Shown piece by piece: positions 46,615 to 56,227 of a stretch of 64,000 bases of DNA. Source of the stretch: Amaurobius ferox (lineage: Eukaryota > Arthropoda > Arachnida > Araneae > Amaurobiidae); the NCBI GenBank assembly GCA_951213105.1, contig OX578152.1:73933680-73997679 (forward strand), read 5' to 3'. The stretch's first letter is position 1. Each line of letters opens with the position of its first letter. The notes below the pieces were generated by a model. The model was not told the origin of the DNA. It worked only from the letters and a program-made list of their open reading frames with translations, and ran no database searches. A program made the translations under genes and the position numbers.

Positions 46615-47420
46615 AAGACTTAGGCCATTTTCATAATCCTTTACATTAAATAAAACTAGGTAATTGATAATTTTTAGCAATTTTTCAATTCTTTTAAAAT
46701 TTTATAAAAATTTATTGTACGTAAGGAATCAAGATATGCGAAATTCAAAGTGGATTTCGTTCGGCCAATTCGTTGAGTCAAACGTCCAAAGAACAAAAAT
46801 GCCTTCGCAGAATTCTTTCATCGGGAAAGAACTCTCTTCCCACTCCCCGAAACAAAATGAGTCTGGTCTATTACCCCGTATGCTTCGACATTCGGTGGGG
46901 TCCGCAGTTTGCTAGACTCGTTCAAAAAAATCAAAAATCAAAGACATGCCTCGGATAAAAAATTTATAAATAATGAACGGATAGGTTTATGAAATATTTT
47001 TCTGGAGTATTCTGTGACATTTTAAACAGCTGCTGAAAAAAAATGAACGTGGGATGGCACGTCAATGTAAAAATATCGCAATATAAAATTCGCACGAGAA
47101 GTATATATATTTTAAAAATTCATTAAAATTTGTCTATTCATCGTATGGACTCCGTTCAAAGTTTGTTTGAAAGAGAATTTTTCGATCTTTCTAATGGTGT
47201 CAAGATAGAAATTCTGTGATAATATTTTAGAACGCTAAGGGATAGATTTCTGTAAATATCGATTTAACATAAAATAACTAAAAAACTAATTCGAAATTTA
47301 AAAAATAGCGCCGAGGTGTAAGTCCGTTTAAAACGCTTAATACGTTTAAGTACTTTCAGTACGTTTAAAACGCTTAGATTTCGCGCTACGGACACACACA
47401 GACATCTTCCATAATGGAAG
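46615..47420. other. Spacer
   Basis: No supported feature. Confidence 0.45.
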
Positions 47421-47423
47421 ATC

Positions 47424-47515
47424 TTACAGACACACACACTATATCTGACAGACACACAGCGACATCTTCCATAATGGAAGATGTCGCTGTCTGTGTGTGT
47501 GTGTCTGTAAGATAA
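47424..47515. repeat. CA/TG-rich hairpin
   Basis: 'cttacagacacacacac' and 'acagcgacatcttccat' on the left are matched by 'aatggaagatgtcgctgt' and 'gtgtgtgtctgtaag' on the right. The core stem of ~20 bp is perfect. A second 'catcttccataatggaagat' precedes it at 47402. Confidence 0.85.
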
Positions 47516-47855
47516 GAAACTGTTAGGAATATCATAAAATAAAAATAGTATTTAGAAAAACATTCGTTATGTTTAATTACGACAAAAAATATTTAATAAT
47601 TCTGAAGAATTGGATTAAAAAAACAAAGCATTGAAACAATTATCTGCATTCGGTGAGCGAGATCCTCGGCCTTGCACGAGTCCTAACAGCTCTTCAAACT
47701 ATGGTCATTTCTTTGAAAGGCTGCATTATAAGTCATGTTCTGGTTGTAGTTTTCATGACGGGCAATGCAGGAAAATCAGCTTCACATAAATACGTAGTCT
47801 AAAACAGTAATAATATTTTCATAATTTCGTTCCATTAGTACAGGCTTTTCTTTTT
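47516..47855. other. Spacer
   Basis: No supported feature. Confidence 0.45.
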
Positions 47856-48560
47856 TCTTTCCCTGCAATACATGGTAATGTATAGGGAAAGTATTAGAAT
47901 CATGTTGAAAATCGCAACTCGAGTTTTCGACGGATCCACACGTTTTGGGACCTCTAAAATACGAAAATACTATTTTTAGCGCAACGTATGTGTGTGTGTC
48001 TGTCTGTGTAATGCATGTATCCACTCTAACTCAAAACTAATGGACCAAATTTCATAAAATTTTATAGGTATGTTACTTGTAGGTGACCCTGGCGCTGATT
48101 AGATTTTAGTTTGATTCAGGAAAAAGAACTCGCCTATCTTTGCGAAATGGCCCGCAAAAATTCTCTGTATCCACTCTAGATGAAAAACTAATTGACCAAA
48201 TTTCACAAAATTTAGTACATACGTCACTTGTGGGATACGCTGGTGCTGATTAGATTTTGGTACGATTCGGGAAAGACCCAGCCTTTTAAAAAATAGCTCG
48301 CAAAAATCTTAAATAAAAGACTACGTCTGCTAAAATGTATCAATTAAATGCTTGTTTTATACGTAATTTTTGACAAGAAAAATAATATGACCAACCCCAT
48401 TACTCTAACCGTTATCGAGATACTAAAGTTTTTTCGTATTTTTATTACACCGCCTTTGAAAAAATGTCCAGTTACCAAATAAAAACAAAAATTGAATTAA
48501 AAGTGCGAATTCGGTATTATTTAGTGCAATTAAATTCAATTTAATGAATTATTAAAGGAA
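47856..48560 (-). repeat. HR-A copy cut by the LTR1 complex
   Basis: Minus-strand copy with its terminal hairpin at 47856-47892. It is interrupted at 48560 by LTR1. The missing 5' end of the repeat ('taaagaaaaaattaatttga' to ACTTTCCCTACA) is found at 60247-60281, after the duplicated block. Confidence 0.9.
48136..48560. repeat. 425-bp direct duplication, left copy
   Basis: Identical to 59822-60246 except for two substitutions (gacccag/gaaccag and atcgaga/atcaaga), with no indels. Other HR-A copies are far more diverged, so this is a duplication and not just family similarity. Confidence 0.95.
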
Positions 48561-48828
48561 TTGTGGCGATTGAGCGTCGCCGTGGTCCCGAACCAGGGAC
48601 CTGATGCATTGTAGACCGACATTATAATCACTGAGCAAAAGCTAGCTCCTCCTCTGTTCTTATAATTCGGTTACTGGCTCGTGTGGCATCTTTGATAGAT
48701 GTCTTTGCTGCCGCACACTCCCCTCGCTGATGAGGAGGCCGAGAGGCGTGTCGCCTCGGCGTGACGTCAGAGCCGGGAGGCGTGTTGCCTCGGCGTGACG
48801 GACAGTTGTGGTCAACCAGGAAGGGAGT
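48561..48828 (-). mobile_element. LTR1 copy, minus strand, target of the LINE
   Basis: Reverse complement of the LTR at 55954-56227: it ends (minus) ...GACGCTCAATCGCCACA at 48562. The last few bases of its start (TGAC) lie at 55647-55650, beyond the LINE. It contains the duplicated 'tcacgccgaggc(a/g)acacgcct' blocks and 'agcgaggggagtgtgcggca'. Confidence 0.85.
48813..48828. repeat. LINE target-site duplication, left
   Basis: caaccaggaagggagt, identical to 55631-55646. A further g is shared, so the duplication could be 17 bp. Confidence 0.9.
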
Positions 48829-49320
48829 GGAATGTGGAAGACCCAGGCCGTCCGACTCATCCGAGGATTTGAGTAGCTGGTTGGACGACCGGGAAAGGAA
48901 GCTAGCAGGTGCCGACTTCCAAGGACAGCGACCGCTCTGGAGGTTTATTAAAAATCCAGTTTTTTAAAGTTTAAGAATAAATTCGTACGACAGACAGTTT
49001 TACAGACAAGAAATACGGACATAACGAAGACAGGTACTGTAAACAGACACAAATATGGACACGAAACATTCAGAAAAACATCAAGGATAATAATAATGAG
49101 ACATTGCACAACATGATATAGATGATGAAGTAAATACAAAATGACATGGGAGGCTGATAATAAAAGATGAAAGTGTTTTCAATTTAACAGTAGTGTTATC
49201 AGTTATCATATTTACAATTTAATATATACAAGTTTGTACAAACAAAAGCAGGAAAAGGGGAACAGCAGAGGAATCTTCATTGATCAGGAAAGTTAAAAGC
49301 AGTAAAGCCCGACGAACTTG
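48829..49320 (-). other. LINE 3' UTR with tail stem-loop
   Basis: Ends (minus strand) with cggtcgtccaaccagctact followed by gagtcggacggcctgggtct and ttccacattcc. The segments cgtcc and ggacg can pair to form a terminal stem-loop. The same tail motif closes both SINE forms and the 59-bp insertion at 33209. No polyadenylation signal or A tract is seen at the terminus. Confidence 0.8.
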
Positions 49321-52300
49321 TCAATTTACTTTATTGGAAATGTCTCTTGCAATGAGGACACAGTTCTTAAGATAAAAAATGGATTGACTGTTGCGGCTGA
49401 CACTGGAAAACCAAGCCGCTTCATTTCCAGGAGCAGGTTTAGAAAGATGAAATTTCTTAGTTAAGGGGCAAGAGAAAACAAAGTGATCTACGTCGCCAAA
49501 AGAGTTGCATAAGCAGTTCGAGGATTTTTTATGTTTAAAATAGTATAAATAATCAAGAAAAGGACCATGACCAGTTAAAAAATAGATTAAGTATTTGTTA
49601 TGAATTTGGGTATTTACGTTAACTTTGGGGAGATAATTTAGAATTCTGGCTGGGTCATGAGTCCTAGGGGAGATATATTCATTAAGATACTTTTGCCAGT
49701 TTTGAAGTAAGAGATTTTTGCAAAAATTAGTTAAACGAGAATAGGGGAGAGGAACTGAAAAAGGGAAACCGGAGGAGGATGCTTCTTTAGCGTGGAAGTC
49801 CGCGACTTCATTTCCCAGAATGTCAGCATGGGCCTTGACCCAAATAAGATTAAAAAGGTGTTTAGAGCGAGAAGCAGAGTTTTTGATAGAGTTAATGTAG
49901 TTAGATTTGTTTTTAATTGATTTAAAGACCAGGATTGATGAAAGGCTATCCGAAAAAATATTTATTTTGGAGAAGTTATCAGTTGCCCAGTCAATGGCAA
50001 AGTTAATGGCCGCTATTTCTGCCTGAAAAACTGTGTTCCCATTGTCAAGTTTAAATTTAAAAACTTCTTCTAATTTATCATGATTAAATAAACAAGCAGA
50101 AAAGCCAACATTATCATCAAGTTTGGAGCCGTCGGTATAAAAATTTAGATGGGAGAAGGAGGAAGGATTAAGGGGTTTAAGGAGGACAATGCGGTTTGAG
50201 GGGGAAGAATTAGAGAGAGGACGATTAAAGTCGAAAGATGAGGGGGAGGGAAGGGAAGGATCAGAGAACGAATTGATACGAAGTTTCCAAAAAAGGAATT
50301 TTTTGTGAAGAATATCAATTAAAATGTGAACAGGGGGAATACCGGTAATGGAGAAAAGAGAAATGCTCGAGGTTGTTCTAAATCCGGCAGAGATTTTAAG
50401 AAGAAATATCCGTTGTAAAGAAATAAGGTTATTGATTTGAGCCCTAGTGAGAGATCCCCCCCAGATGCCTGACCCGAAAGTAATAATTTTTTCAATAACA
50501 GACAGGTACCAGATTTTAAGAAAAGATTTGTTGACCCCCCAGTTGCCCCCCGAAAGTTTCCCAAAAGTAGAAGCAAGCCTAAAGCATTTCTCTTTTAGGT
50601 AAAATATATGGGCGCTCCATTTTAAATTATCATCGATGATAAGACCAAGGAATTTAAGGCTTCTACTAAGTTTAATGGGAGAGTTTTGGATTTTGATAGA
50701 GGGATTAATTTTCCTTTTTGATCTAGTTTTATTAAAAATGATGCAGTTGGACTTTTCCGCGGAGACCTCAAGTTTAAGAGAGGAAAGGGAGTTTGCAATA
50801 GAATTTAATATTGAATTGGTCTTGCGACCAAGAGTAATGATGGAGTTTGAATAGGTAACCACTGCGAGATCATCCGCGAAGGCCTGTAAGTAATATTCAT
50901 CATTGTTAAGGGAAAGAATTTTATTAAAATAAATGTTCCATAGTATGGGGGAAATGACGGAGCCCTGAGGGGCACCTTTAGAAATAAATTTTGAAAAAGT
51001 AAAATTGTCCTCTATAAAATTAATTGTTCTTGAGCTGAGATATGAATAAATGAAGGATCTGAAAGTAGAGGGGAGATTAATTGAGTCAAAGGTGAGGGGA
51101 AGGATATTCCAATTCACGTTATCGAAAGCTCCACGGATGTCCACAGTGGTTAAGGAAACATGAGAAGAGGATTTAAATTTATCAATGGTACTGACAAGCT
51201 GGTACGTGGCGTCTTCGCAACTGAGGAGCTCCCTAAAGCCATATTGCAGAGGGTGAAGTGAATTTCTAGTCTTCAGCCAGAAGTTCAATTTGTTTATAAA
51301 TATTTTTTCTAATATTTTCCCAAAAGTTGGGAGAAGGCAAATAGGGCGATAGGATGAACATAAAGCGGGATCCTTACCCGGCTTATTGAAGAAGATGATT
51401 TTGGCATTTCTAAGGGGAGCAGGGAAATAACAGAATTTGAAGCAGGAATTGATGAGAGAAGATAAAAAGGAGGGGAAATGTTTAAACAGGGTTTTCCATA
51501 TATTAAAATCTAAAAGGTCTAAACCGGGAGCTTTATTATTTTTTAGGTTGTTGAAGACCAGAAATAATTCTTCCTCAGAAACCGCCCCCAGCCCTTCGGG
51601 AGGCAGAACAGTTGCAGGAAAAGAATTAAAAAAGGGGTCATCCTCGAAGCAGTGATCCAAAAGACGAGAGATTTTAGTATTGTAATTAAGGTTAGGCTCG
51701 CCTGGAAAGAGAAGTTGAATATTATTAATTTTATTGAGTTTTTGGAAAGCAAATTTGAAGTGGCTGCCAAATTTAGAGTAACAATTAGAACAATAATTTT
51801 TCCAGGCGTCATTTTTAGATTTATTAATAAGTAATTTATATTTAGCACGGTTAATTTTAAGTTTAAGTTTAGCGGCCGAAATAAGATCGGGGGCAGCAGA
51901 ATTCTTCTCTAGCGATTTAACTCTCCTGGCAAGAGCAGTGACAAAATTCCTGAATTTAGCCAGGTCTTTAGTCCACCAGGAAAAACTAGGTTTCCTGATG
52001 GATTTCTTTTTTTTAATAGAAGAAAAGGCGCAGGATTGAACAGTGTCTAAAAAGGATTTGACAAAGGAATCAAGGCTGTATGTGTCAATTATATCTTTAG
52101 CTAGAGATTTAAAACGGGTTATATGGGGTTTAATTTTAAAGATGAATTTGCCAAGGCTATACGCGGTTTTTAAGTGAAAGGAATTATCAACAGGGGTATC
52201 GATGTTAATTTTGATTTTAATAAATTTATGATCGCTAGAGGATTCATCCGTTAAAACTTCCCAGGAGTAAATAGAGTCGAAAAAGCCAAAAGATACTAGA

Positions 52301-52845
52301 GAAAGATCGGGGAAGCCTTTACCTGAATGTGAATCGAATGTTGGACCACATTTGGGGTCATTTAGGACGATAAGGTTGTTAGAAATACAAAAGTCAATGA
52401 TTTTGAGTCCCCGCTGATCAATGAAGCCATATCCCCACATCTGAGCTCTAGCATTAAAATCTCCCAAGAGCAGGTAATCATAGGAGAGAAAATCAAGTGA
52501 GGAAAATTCTTCAATGAGATCTGAAATGTTATCGTGGGGAGGGAAATATATTGAAGCTAATATAAGAGGTTTACGTGAAGGGAGAATAACTTCAATAAAA
52601 ATGGCCGAAGAAGAGTTAAATTTAATTTTGGCTGTAAGATTAGAATTTAAAATTATAATAGCTGCTTTTTTAGAAAGGGAACAAAATTGGGAAAGGCCGA
52701 AAGGAGGTTTTAAAATTTCACCGTTGGAGATGTAGGGTTCTTGAAGGCAGATAAAATCAAAAGAATGGTCTATTGCGTATTGAAGAGTATTGCTATGTGC
52801 TGCTAATGAGTGATTGGTGTTAATTTGAAGGCCCTCAAGAACCAT
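49321..52845 (-). CDS. LINE ORF2: endonuclease, reverse transcriptase, RNase H
   Basis: The protein nicks target DNA and copies its RNA at the nick (target-primed reverse transcription). An APE-type endonuclease occupies residues ~1-215: LQEPY with E36, GDFNA with D129 and N131, SDH at 204-206. Reverse transcriptase spans ~430-700: 'KPGKDPALCSSYRPICLL', VDIRGAFD with D569, APQGSVISP at 625-633, FADD at 656-659. RNase H runs from ~900 to 1020: YTDGS with D905, E943, FSDS with D966, and ...VAD with D1016, the complete DEDD set. A C-x-C...H...C cluster follows (C1111, C1113, H1121, C1126). Every catalytic landmark is present and there is no internal stop, so it may be active. The start is the first ATG, 72 bases after ORF1, giving a normal N-terminus for this domain. 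Confidence 0.97.
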   Translation of the reverse strand: MVLEGLQINTNHSLAAHSNTLQYAIDHSFDFICLQEPYISNGEILKPPFGLSQFCSLSKKAAIIILNSNLTAKIKFNSSSAIFIEVILPSRKPLILASIYFPPHDNISDLIEEFSSLDFLSYDYLLLGDFNARAQMWGYGFIDQRGLKIIDFCISNNLIVLNDPKCGPTFDSHSGKGFPDLSLVSFGFFDSIYSWEVLTDESSSDHKFIKIKINIDTPVDNSFHLKTAYSLGKFIFKIKPHITRFKSLAKDIIDTYSLDSFVKSFLDTVQSCAFSSIKKKKSIRKPSFSWWTKDLAKFRNFVTALARRVKSLEKNSAAPDLISAAKLKLKINRAKYKLLINKSKNDAWKNYCSNCYSKFGSHFKFAFQKLNKINNIQLLFPGEPNLNYNTKISRLLDHCFEDDPFFNSFPATVLPPEGLGAVSEEELFLVFNNLKNNKAPGLDLLDFNIWKTLFKHFPSFLSSLINSCFKFCYFPAPLRNAKIIFFNKPGKDPALCSSYRPICLLPTFGKILEKIFINKLNFWLKTRNSLHPLQYGFRELLSCEDATYQLVSTIDKFKSSSHVSLTTVDIRGAFDNVNWNILPLTFDSINLPSTFRSFIYSYLSSRTINFIEDNFTFSKFISKGAPQGSVISPILWNIYFNKILSLNNDEYYLQAFADDLAVVTYSNSIITLGRKTNSILNSIANSLSSLKLEVSAEKSNCIIFNKTRSKRKINPSIKIQNSPIKLSRSLKFLGLIIDDNLKWSAHIFYLKEKCFRLASTFGKLSGGNWGVNKSFLKIWYLSVIEKIITFGSGIWGGSLTRAQINNLISLQRIFLLKISAGFRTTSSISLFSITGIPPVHILIDILHKKFLFWKLRINSFSDPSLPSPSSFDFNRPLSNSSPSNRIVLLKPLNPSSFSHLNFYTDGSKLDDNVGFSACLFNHDKLEEVFKFKLDNGNTVFQAEIAAINFAIDWATDNFSKINIFSDSLSSILVFKSIKNKSNYINSIKNSASRSKHLFNLIWVKAHADILGNEVADFHAKEASSSGFPFSVPLPYSRLTNFCKNLLLQNWQKYLNEYISPRTHDPARILNYLPKVNVNTQIHNKYLIYFLTGHGPFLDYLYYFKHKKSSNCLCNSFGDVDHFVFSCPLTKKFHLSKPAPGNEAAWFSSVSRNSQSIFYLKNCVLIARDISNKVN

Positions 52846-52917
52846 AAAAGAAAAAAGAACTGACAGAGCTCAGAGGTGGGGAACAAGTAAGAATCATAAT
52901 ATAATCAAAGAAAAGGG

Positions 52918-54594
52918 TTACACTTCCTTTTGAAGCTCCTTGATCCTGGCGAGCTCCGCTTGCAAGAGTCTGCATGAGCTTCTATCATGCGCATTATGAT
53001 AGATGTTCAGTCTACTGTTTTTATTTTTGTGATTCTCTGTATTGCAGTTGACACAAATGGGGGTTTTAGCCCTACACTGACTGAAGACATGATCGGACTT
53101 TGTGCAATTGCTACAGTTTCCCGTAGGATAATGACAATAATTTGCCACGTGGCCAAAGGCCTGACATTTAAAGCATTGTTTGAAGCTGATGTACCTCTTT
53201 ACGTAGAAGGAGTTGAAATCATAGAAGATTTTCTTTTGATCGATAAGTGTGTTGGCAAAAGGAACCTCTAAAGAGAACACCCAGTTGACACTATCACTTC
53301 TTGATTTAAAATTTTTCAAGATCCTGATGTCCTCTGGTTTAATTGAAGGGAGAGATAAGCATATAAGAGCTCTGAAGTTCTCCTCGTTAAAGTTTTCTGG
53401 AATGTTAAAGATGATGAGGGGAGTTCTACGTGCTTCTTGAGGCTTTATGTTAAATTTTTCAGAAATTGCTGATTTCTGAAATATAGGTAGAATTCTATCT
53501 GGATTTTGATCTTGACAAGTTATTTTTATTGTGCCGTTCTGTAGCGTAGAGATGTTCTTGATATTAAGATTTTTTGGGCAGGGAAAAGAGAGTAAGTCTT
53601 GCTTAAGTTGTGCATTGTTCTTCATGCGGTCTTTTCCCTGCAGTAAGATGCTTGCAAAGGTTTTATCAGCAGGTGGGACAGAAACTGGCTGAGACGGGAA
53701 AGGAGTCTTGACCAGTGTTTCCTCCAAGTTTCTCCTGACGGCATGATTGATCAGCTCTGGAAGATTGTCTGTCAGTTTGGAAGAAAACACGTTGAGCTCA
53801 TTGAAGATAGATTCTTTGAAGCTAGTTAGTTCGGAGGAAAGAGTTTCTTTGTCAATGAAGGAAAGAGTGGAGGGATCTGGTTTGTTGATTGTAGCTGCAT
53901 TCTGAATTTGGTTTTCGAAGATAGCACAAGACTCTTTAATGCAATTGAATTTGTCCTCTAAATAGTTTTTTTGGACTTGATTTATCCTCGGAATTTTTGA
54001 AATGTAGCTTTGAATGCTGTTCGAGTATCTCATGATTTTAAGGAGAAAGGTATTGCAAAAGTCATTGGAACTATCATCTGCAGGTTCGGTGATTACAGAA
54101 GGAGAACGGGCAATGGATTCTGAGCGAACTGATTCTGAGCAGTTATCATTTGGAATAGTTGGAGGTGCCGAAGACGTGAACGGAAAGTCACCATCAAAGC
54201 GGGTCAAAACAGGCGCACGTTCTTGGTTATAGTGTTTAGATGATCCAGAAGGAGGTTGCGAGATATTGGTATGAGATGGAACATCAGACTTGGAGGAGGA
54301 GAACTTAGAGGAGAAAGGGTTGACTCTAGAGGCATATGAAGATTGCGCAAATGAAGAAGGATTCATAGATGTAAAGTTCACCATTTGCACACCGTGTTTG
54401 CCAGATGTAGAAGGAGTAGAAGTCGGAGTAGTAAGCGGAGAACTGGGTTTAAATTCACAAGAGGTGTTGACTGTAGCTGGAGATAACACAACAGAAGGAA
54501 GGGGGGGAAAGTCAGTGAGGGTAAATGTGTCCAAGATAATTTTGCTGTTGTCCTGAGGTTTTAGTTTAGGAGGCGTGATCTTTCGTTTAAACAT
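52918..54594 (-). CDS. LINE ORF1: CCHC nucleic-acid-binding protein
   Basis: 558 residues. The first ~180 are serine/proline-rich and of low complexity. A middle part (~190-300) is helix-rich. Residues ~340-470 resemble the domain that precedes CCHC fingers in such ORF1 proteins ('TPLIIFNIPENF', 'RYISFKQ'). Then come zinc knuckles of the form C-x2-C-x4-H-x4-C at 474-487 (CFKCQAFGHVANYC) and 494-507 (CSNCTKSDHVFSQC), and a third, atypical one from 514 (CVNCNTENH). It ends in a short charged helix (ELARIKELQKEV). Its role is to coat LINE RNA in the ribonucleoprotein. The frame is intact. ATG at 54594 is preceded on the minus strand by an AT-rich leader. Confidence 0.93.
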   Translation of the reverse strand: MFKRKITPPKLKPQDNSKIILDTFTLTDFPPLPSVVLSPATVNTSCEFKPSSPLTTPTSTPSTSGKHGVQMVNFTSMNPSSFAQSSYASRVNPFSSKFSSSKSDVPSHTNISQPPSGSSKHYNQERAPVLTRFDGDFPFTSSAPPTIPNDNCSESVRSESIARSPSVITEPADDSSNDFCNTFLLKIMRYSNSIQSYISKIPRINQVQKNYLEDKFNCIKESCAIFENQIQNAATINKPDPSTLSFIDKETLSSELTSFKESIFNELNVFSSKLTDNLPELINHAVRRNLEETLVKTPFPSQPVSVPPADKTFASILLQGKDRMKNNAQLKQDLLSFPCPKNLNIKNISTLQNGTIKITCQDQNPDRILPIFQKSAISEKFNIKPQEARRTPLIIFNIPENFNEENFRALICLSLPSIKPEDIRILKNFKSRSDSVNWVFSLEVPFANTLIDQKKIFYDFNSFYVKRYISFKQCFKCQAFGHVANYCHYPTGNCSNCTKSDHVFSQCRAKTPICVNCNTENHKNKNSRLNIYHNAHDRSSCRLLQAELARIKELQKEV

Positions 54595-55630
54595 TGTAAA
54601 ATAGTTTAATAGTACTTAATAACAAGGTAACTTAATATATACAGTGCATAAAAAACAATTATTAAATATACAATAATGCAGGCAATATTAAATGTATAGT
54701 AATACAGCATCAAAAGTAAACGAGAAGTGATAGTAACGACAAGTAGGTTAAAAAGAAACGTAACATGTCGGAAATGAACGTACCACGACGGAAACCAGAG
54801 CCTGAAAAGAAGAAGAAATATAAAGGATAAACATAAAAGAACCTGAGGGGAGAATTCTGTACTGAAGCATTAGCAAGGGAACGCGCCAAGAAGGAAACCG
54901 GAGCCCAAAAGACTGTGAAAACTCAGACATGAACGTACCACAACGGAAACAGGAGCCCAAAAAATGACAAAACAAAAAGGGCAAGCAAAAAGGAACCAGG
55001 GAGGAGAATTTTATAAAACAATACACGTTAAAGGAACGCGCCACGTATAAAATCATAGCCCAAACGATATACAGGTTGCAAAGAATTTATACAAAATGGC
55101 ACCAGGGAGGAGAACATAAGCAGAATGAGAAAGACAAATAAATTAAAAGCGCGGGAAAGCAAGTTCAACAAGAGACAAGGGGCAGGTCCAAAATCAAAAG
55201 TAAAGGGGAACAAACATTGTAAAAAGCCAATTTACATATATAAACACAGAGTTTAGATTCAAAATGAGTATCAATTAACAAAGAAAACATGTTATTTATC
55301 ATAGTAGTACAATTTAAAATCAGAATTAAATAAGAATTAACAGTTTTTTTACAGATGTACAAAGGGTCAAGTTGACGCCTTTGAGAGAATCCCAATACAA
55401 TGGCTTATCACAGAACACGAGTAGAATGTTTTAAAAACATATTTGAACTTTTCTCACCAGAAAATGAACGTATAACAATATCTAAGGTATCATTGTAGAG
55501 CTAGGAAGGAGATACACAATAATATAGCAAACACGATTAAAGACGAAGCAGAATCACGCAACTACGGCACAAAAAAGAGAGACCGCAAAAAACATGCGTA
55601 TTTAGCACTTCAGACATCGAGAAGCGCATC
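54595..55630 (-). other. LINE 5' UTR with repeated monomers
   Basis: About 1 kb without a long frame. Phrases recur two to three times at ~100-bp spacing between 54764 and 55130: 'aacgcgccaagaaggaaacc'/'aacgcgccacg', 'gaacgtaccac(a/g)acggaaac', 'ggagcccaaaa' and 'accagggaggagaa'. Repeated 5' monomers of this kind often carry LINE promoters; that function is inference here. The 5' terminus at 55630 is fixed by the duplication. Confidence 0.75.
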
Positions 55631-55646
55631 CAACCAGGAAGGGAGT
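55631..55646. repeat. LINE target-site duplication, right
   Basis: caaccaggaagggagt, identical to 48813-48828. Confidence 0.9.
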
Positions 55647-55825
55647 GTCAAGGCTTCTGACTCCTTGTGGTGCTGCCATCTCGTGCTGAGAGGCGAAGTC
55701 GTTGGAAAGAAAGGTTGCGATTTTTCAAACGTCCAGTCATCATTGTGGCGATTGAGCGTCGCCGTGGTCCCGAACCAGGGACCTGATGCTTCGTAGCCCG
55801 ACATTATAATCACTGAGCAAAAGCT
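55647..55825 (-). mobile_element. LTR1 start, internal spacer and partial second LTR (minus)
   Basis: Minus strand, reading right to left: the end of an LTR (55825 to ~55743), an internal segment of ~92 bases (to ~55651) beginning atgatgactggacg, then the start TGAC of the next LTR. This is the same order as on the plus strand at 56150-56320, in mirror image. Confidence 0.8.
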
Positions 55826-55909
55826 AGCTTTTGCTCAGTGATTATAATGTCGGGCTACGGTGCATCAGGTCCCTGGTTCGGGACCACGGCGACGCTCAAT
55901 CGCCACAAT
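55742..55909. repeat. Head-to-head palindrome of LTR1 ends
   Basis: Two ~84-bp arms meet at 55825/55826 with no spacer (gagcaaaagct|agcttttgctc). They differ by only two adjacent-region substitutions (gatgcttcg against cggtgcatc). Confidence 0.95.
55826..55907 (+). mobile_element. LTR1 3' part (plus array, unit 1)
   Basis: Last ~82 bases of the LTR, ending ...CTCAATCGCCACA. It is followed by one base and then a primer-binding-site-like sequence. Confidence 0.8.
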
Positions 55910-55925
55910 GGTGACCCGGACGTGA
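55909..55925 (+). promoter_or_regulatory. Primer-binding-site-like sequence (tRNA-Trp type)
   Basis: TGGTGACCCGGACGTGA begins one base after the CA that ends the LTR. It is complementary, with one mismatch, to the 3' end of animal tRNA-Trp (ending ...TCACGTCGGGGTCA plus CCA), from memory of that tRNA. The second unit has a decayed version, tgatgactggacgt, at 56229. Confidence 0.7.
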
Positions 55926-55953
55926 TGGCAGCACCACACTGAGTCAGAAGCCT

Positions 55954-56227
55954 TGACACTCCCTTCCTGGTTGACCACGACTTCCCGTCACGCCGAGGCA
56001 ACACGCCTCCCGGCCCTGACCGTCACGCCGAGGCGACACGCCTCTCGGCAACTTCCTCATCAGCGAGGGGAGTGTGCGGCAGCAAAGACATCTATCAAAG
56101 ATGCCACACCGCCAATACCCGAATTATAAGAACAGAGGAAGAGCTAGCTTTTGCTCAGTGATTATAATGTCGGTCTACGAATCATCAGGTCCCTGGTTCG
56201 GGACCACGGCGACGCTCAATCGCCACA
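55954..56227 (+). mobile_element. Complete LTR1 (274 bp)
   Basis: Starts TGACACTCCCTTCCTGGTTG and ends CTCAATCGCCACA, the usual TG...CA form. It contains two 'cacgccgaggc.acacgcctc' repeats, 'gcgaggggagtgtgcggcag' and a TATA-like attataag at about 56121. The internal segments on either side are only 46 bp (55908-55953) and 89 bp (56228-56316). Confidence 0.85.

Larger units (their letters stand above)
48829..55630 (-). mobile_element. Full-length I/R1-like LINE, apparently intact
   Basis: A 6.8-kb non-LTR retrotransposon on the minus strand: a ~1.04-kb 5' UTR with internal repeats, ORF1 (558 codons), a 72-base gap after the ORF1 stop, ORF2 (1174 codons) and a 491-base 3' UTR. The exact 16-bp duplication, the intact frames and the absence of a poly-A tail define it as a complete, fairly recent insertion. 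The mix of endonuclease, reverse transcriptase and RNase H, plus a CCHC ORF1, places it in the I/R1-type group by domain order. The precise clade is inference. A 5'-truncated relative lies at 14852-15886. Confidence 0.95.

Noticed and set aside
52514..54556. Plus-strand frames opposite the LINE ORFs
   Set aside because: Shadows of ORF1 and ORF2 on the opposite strand.
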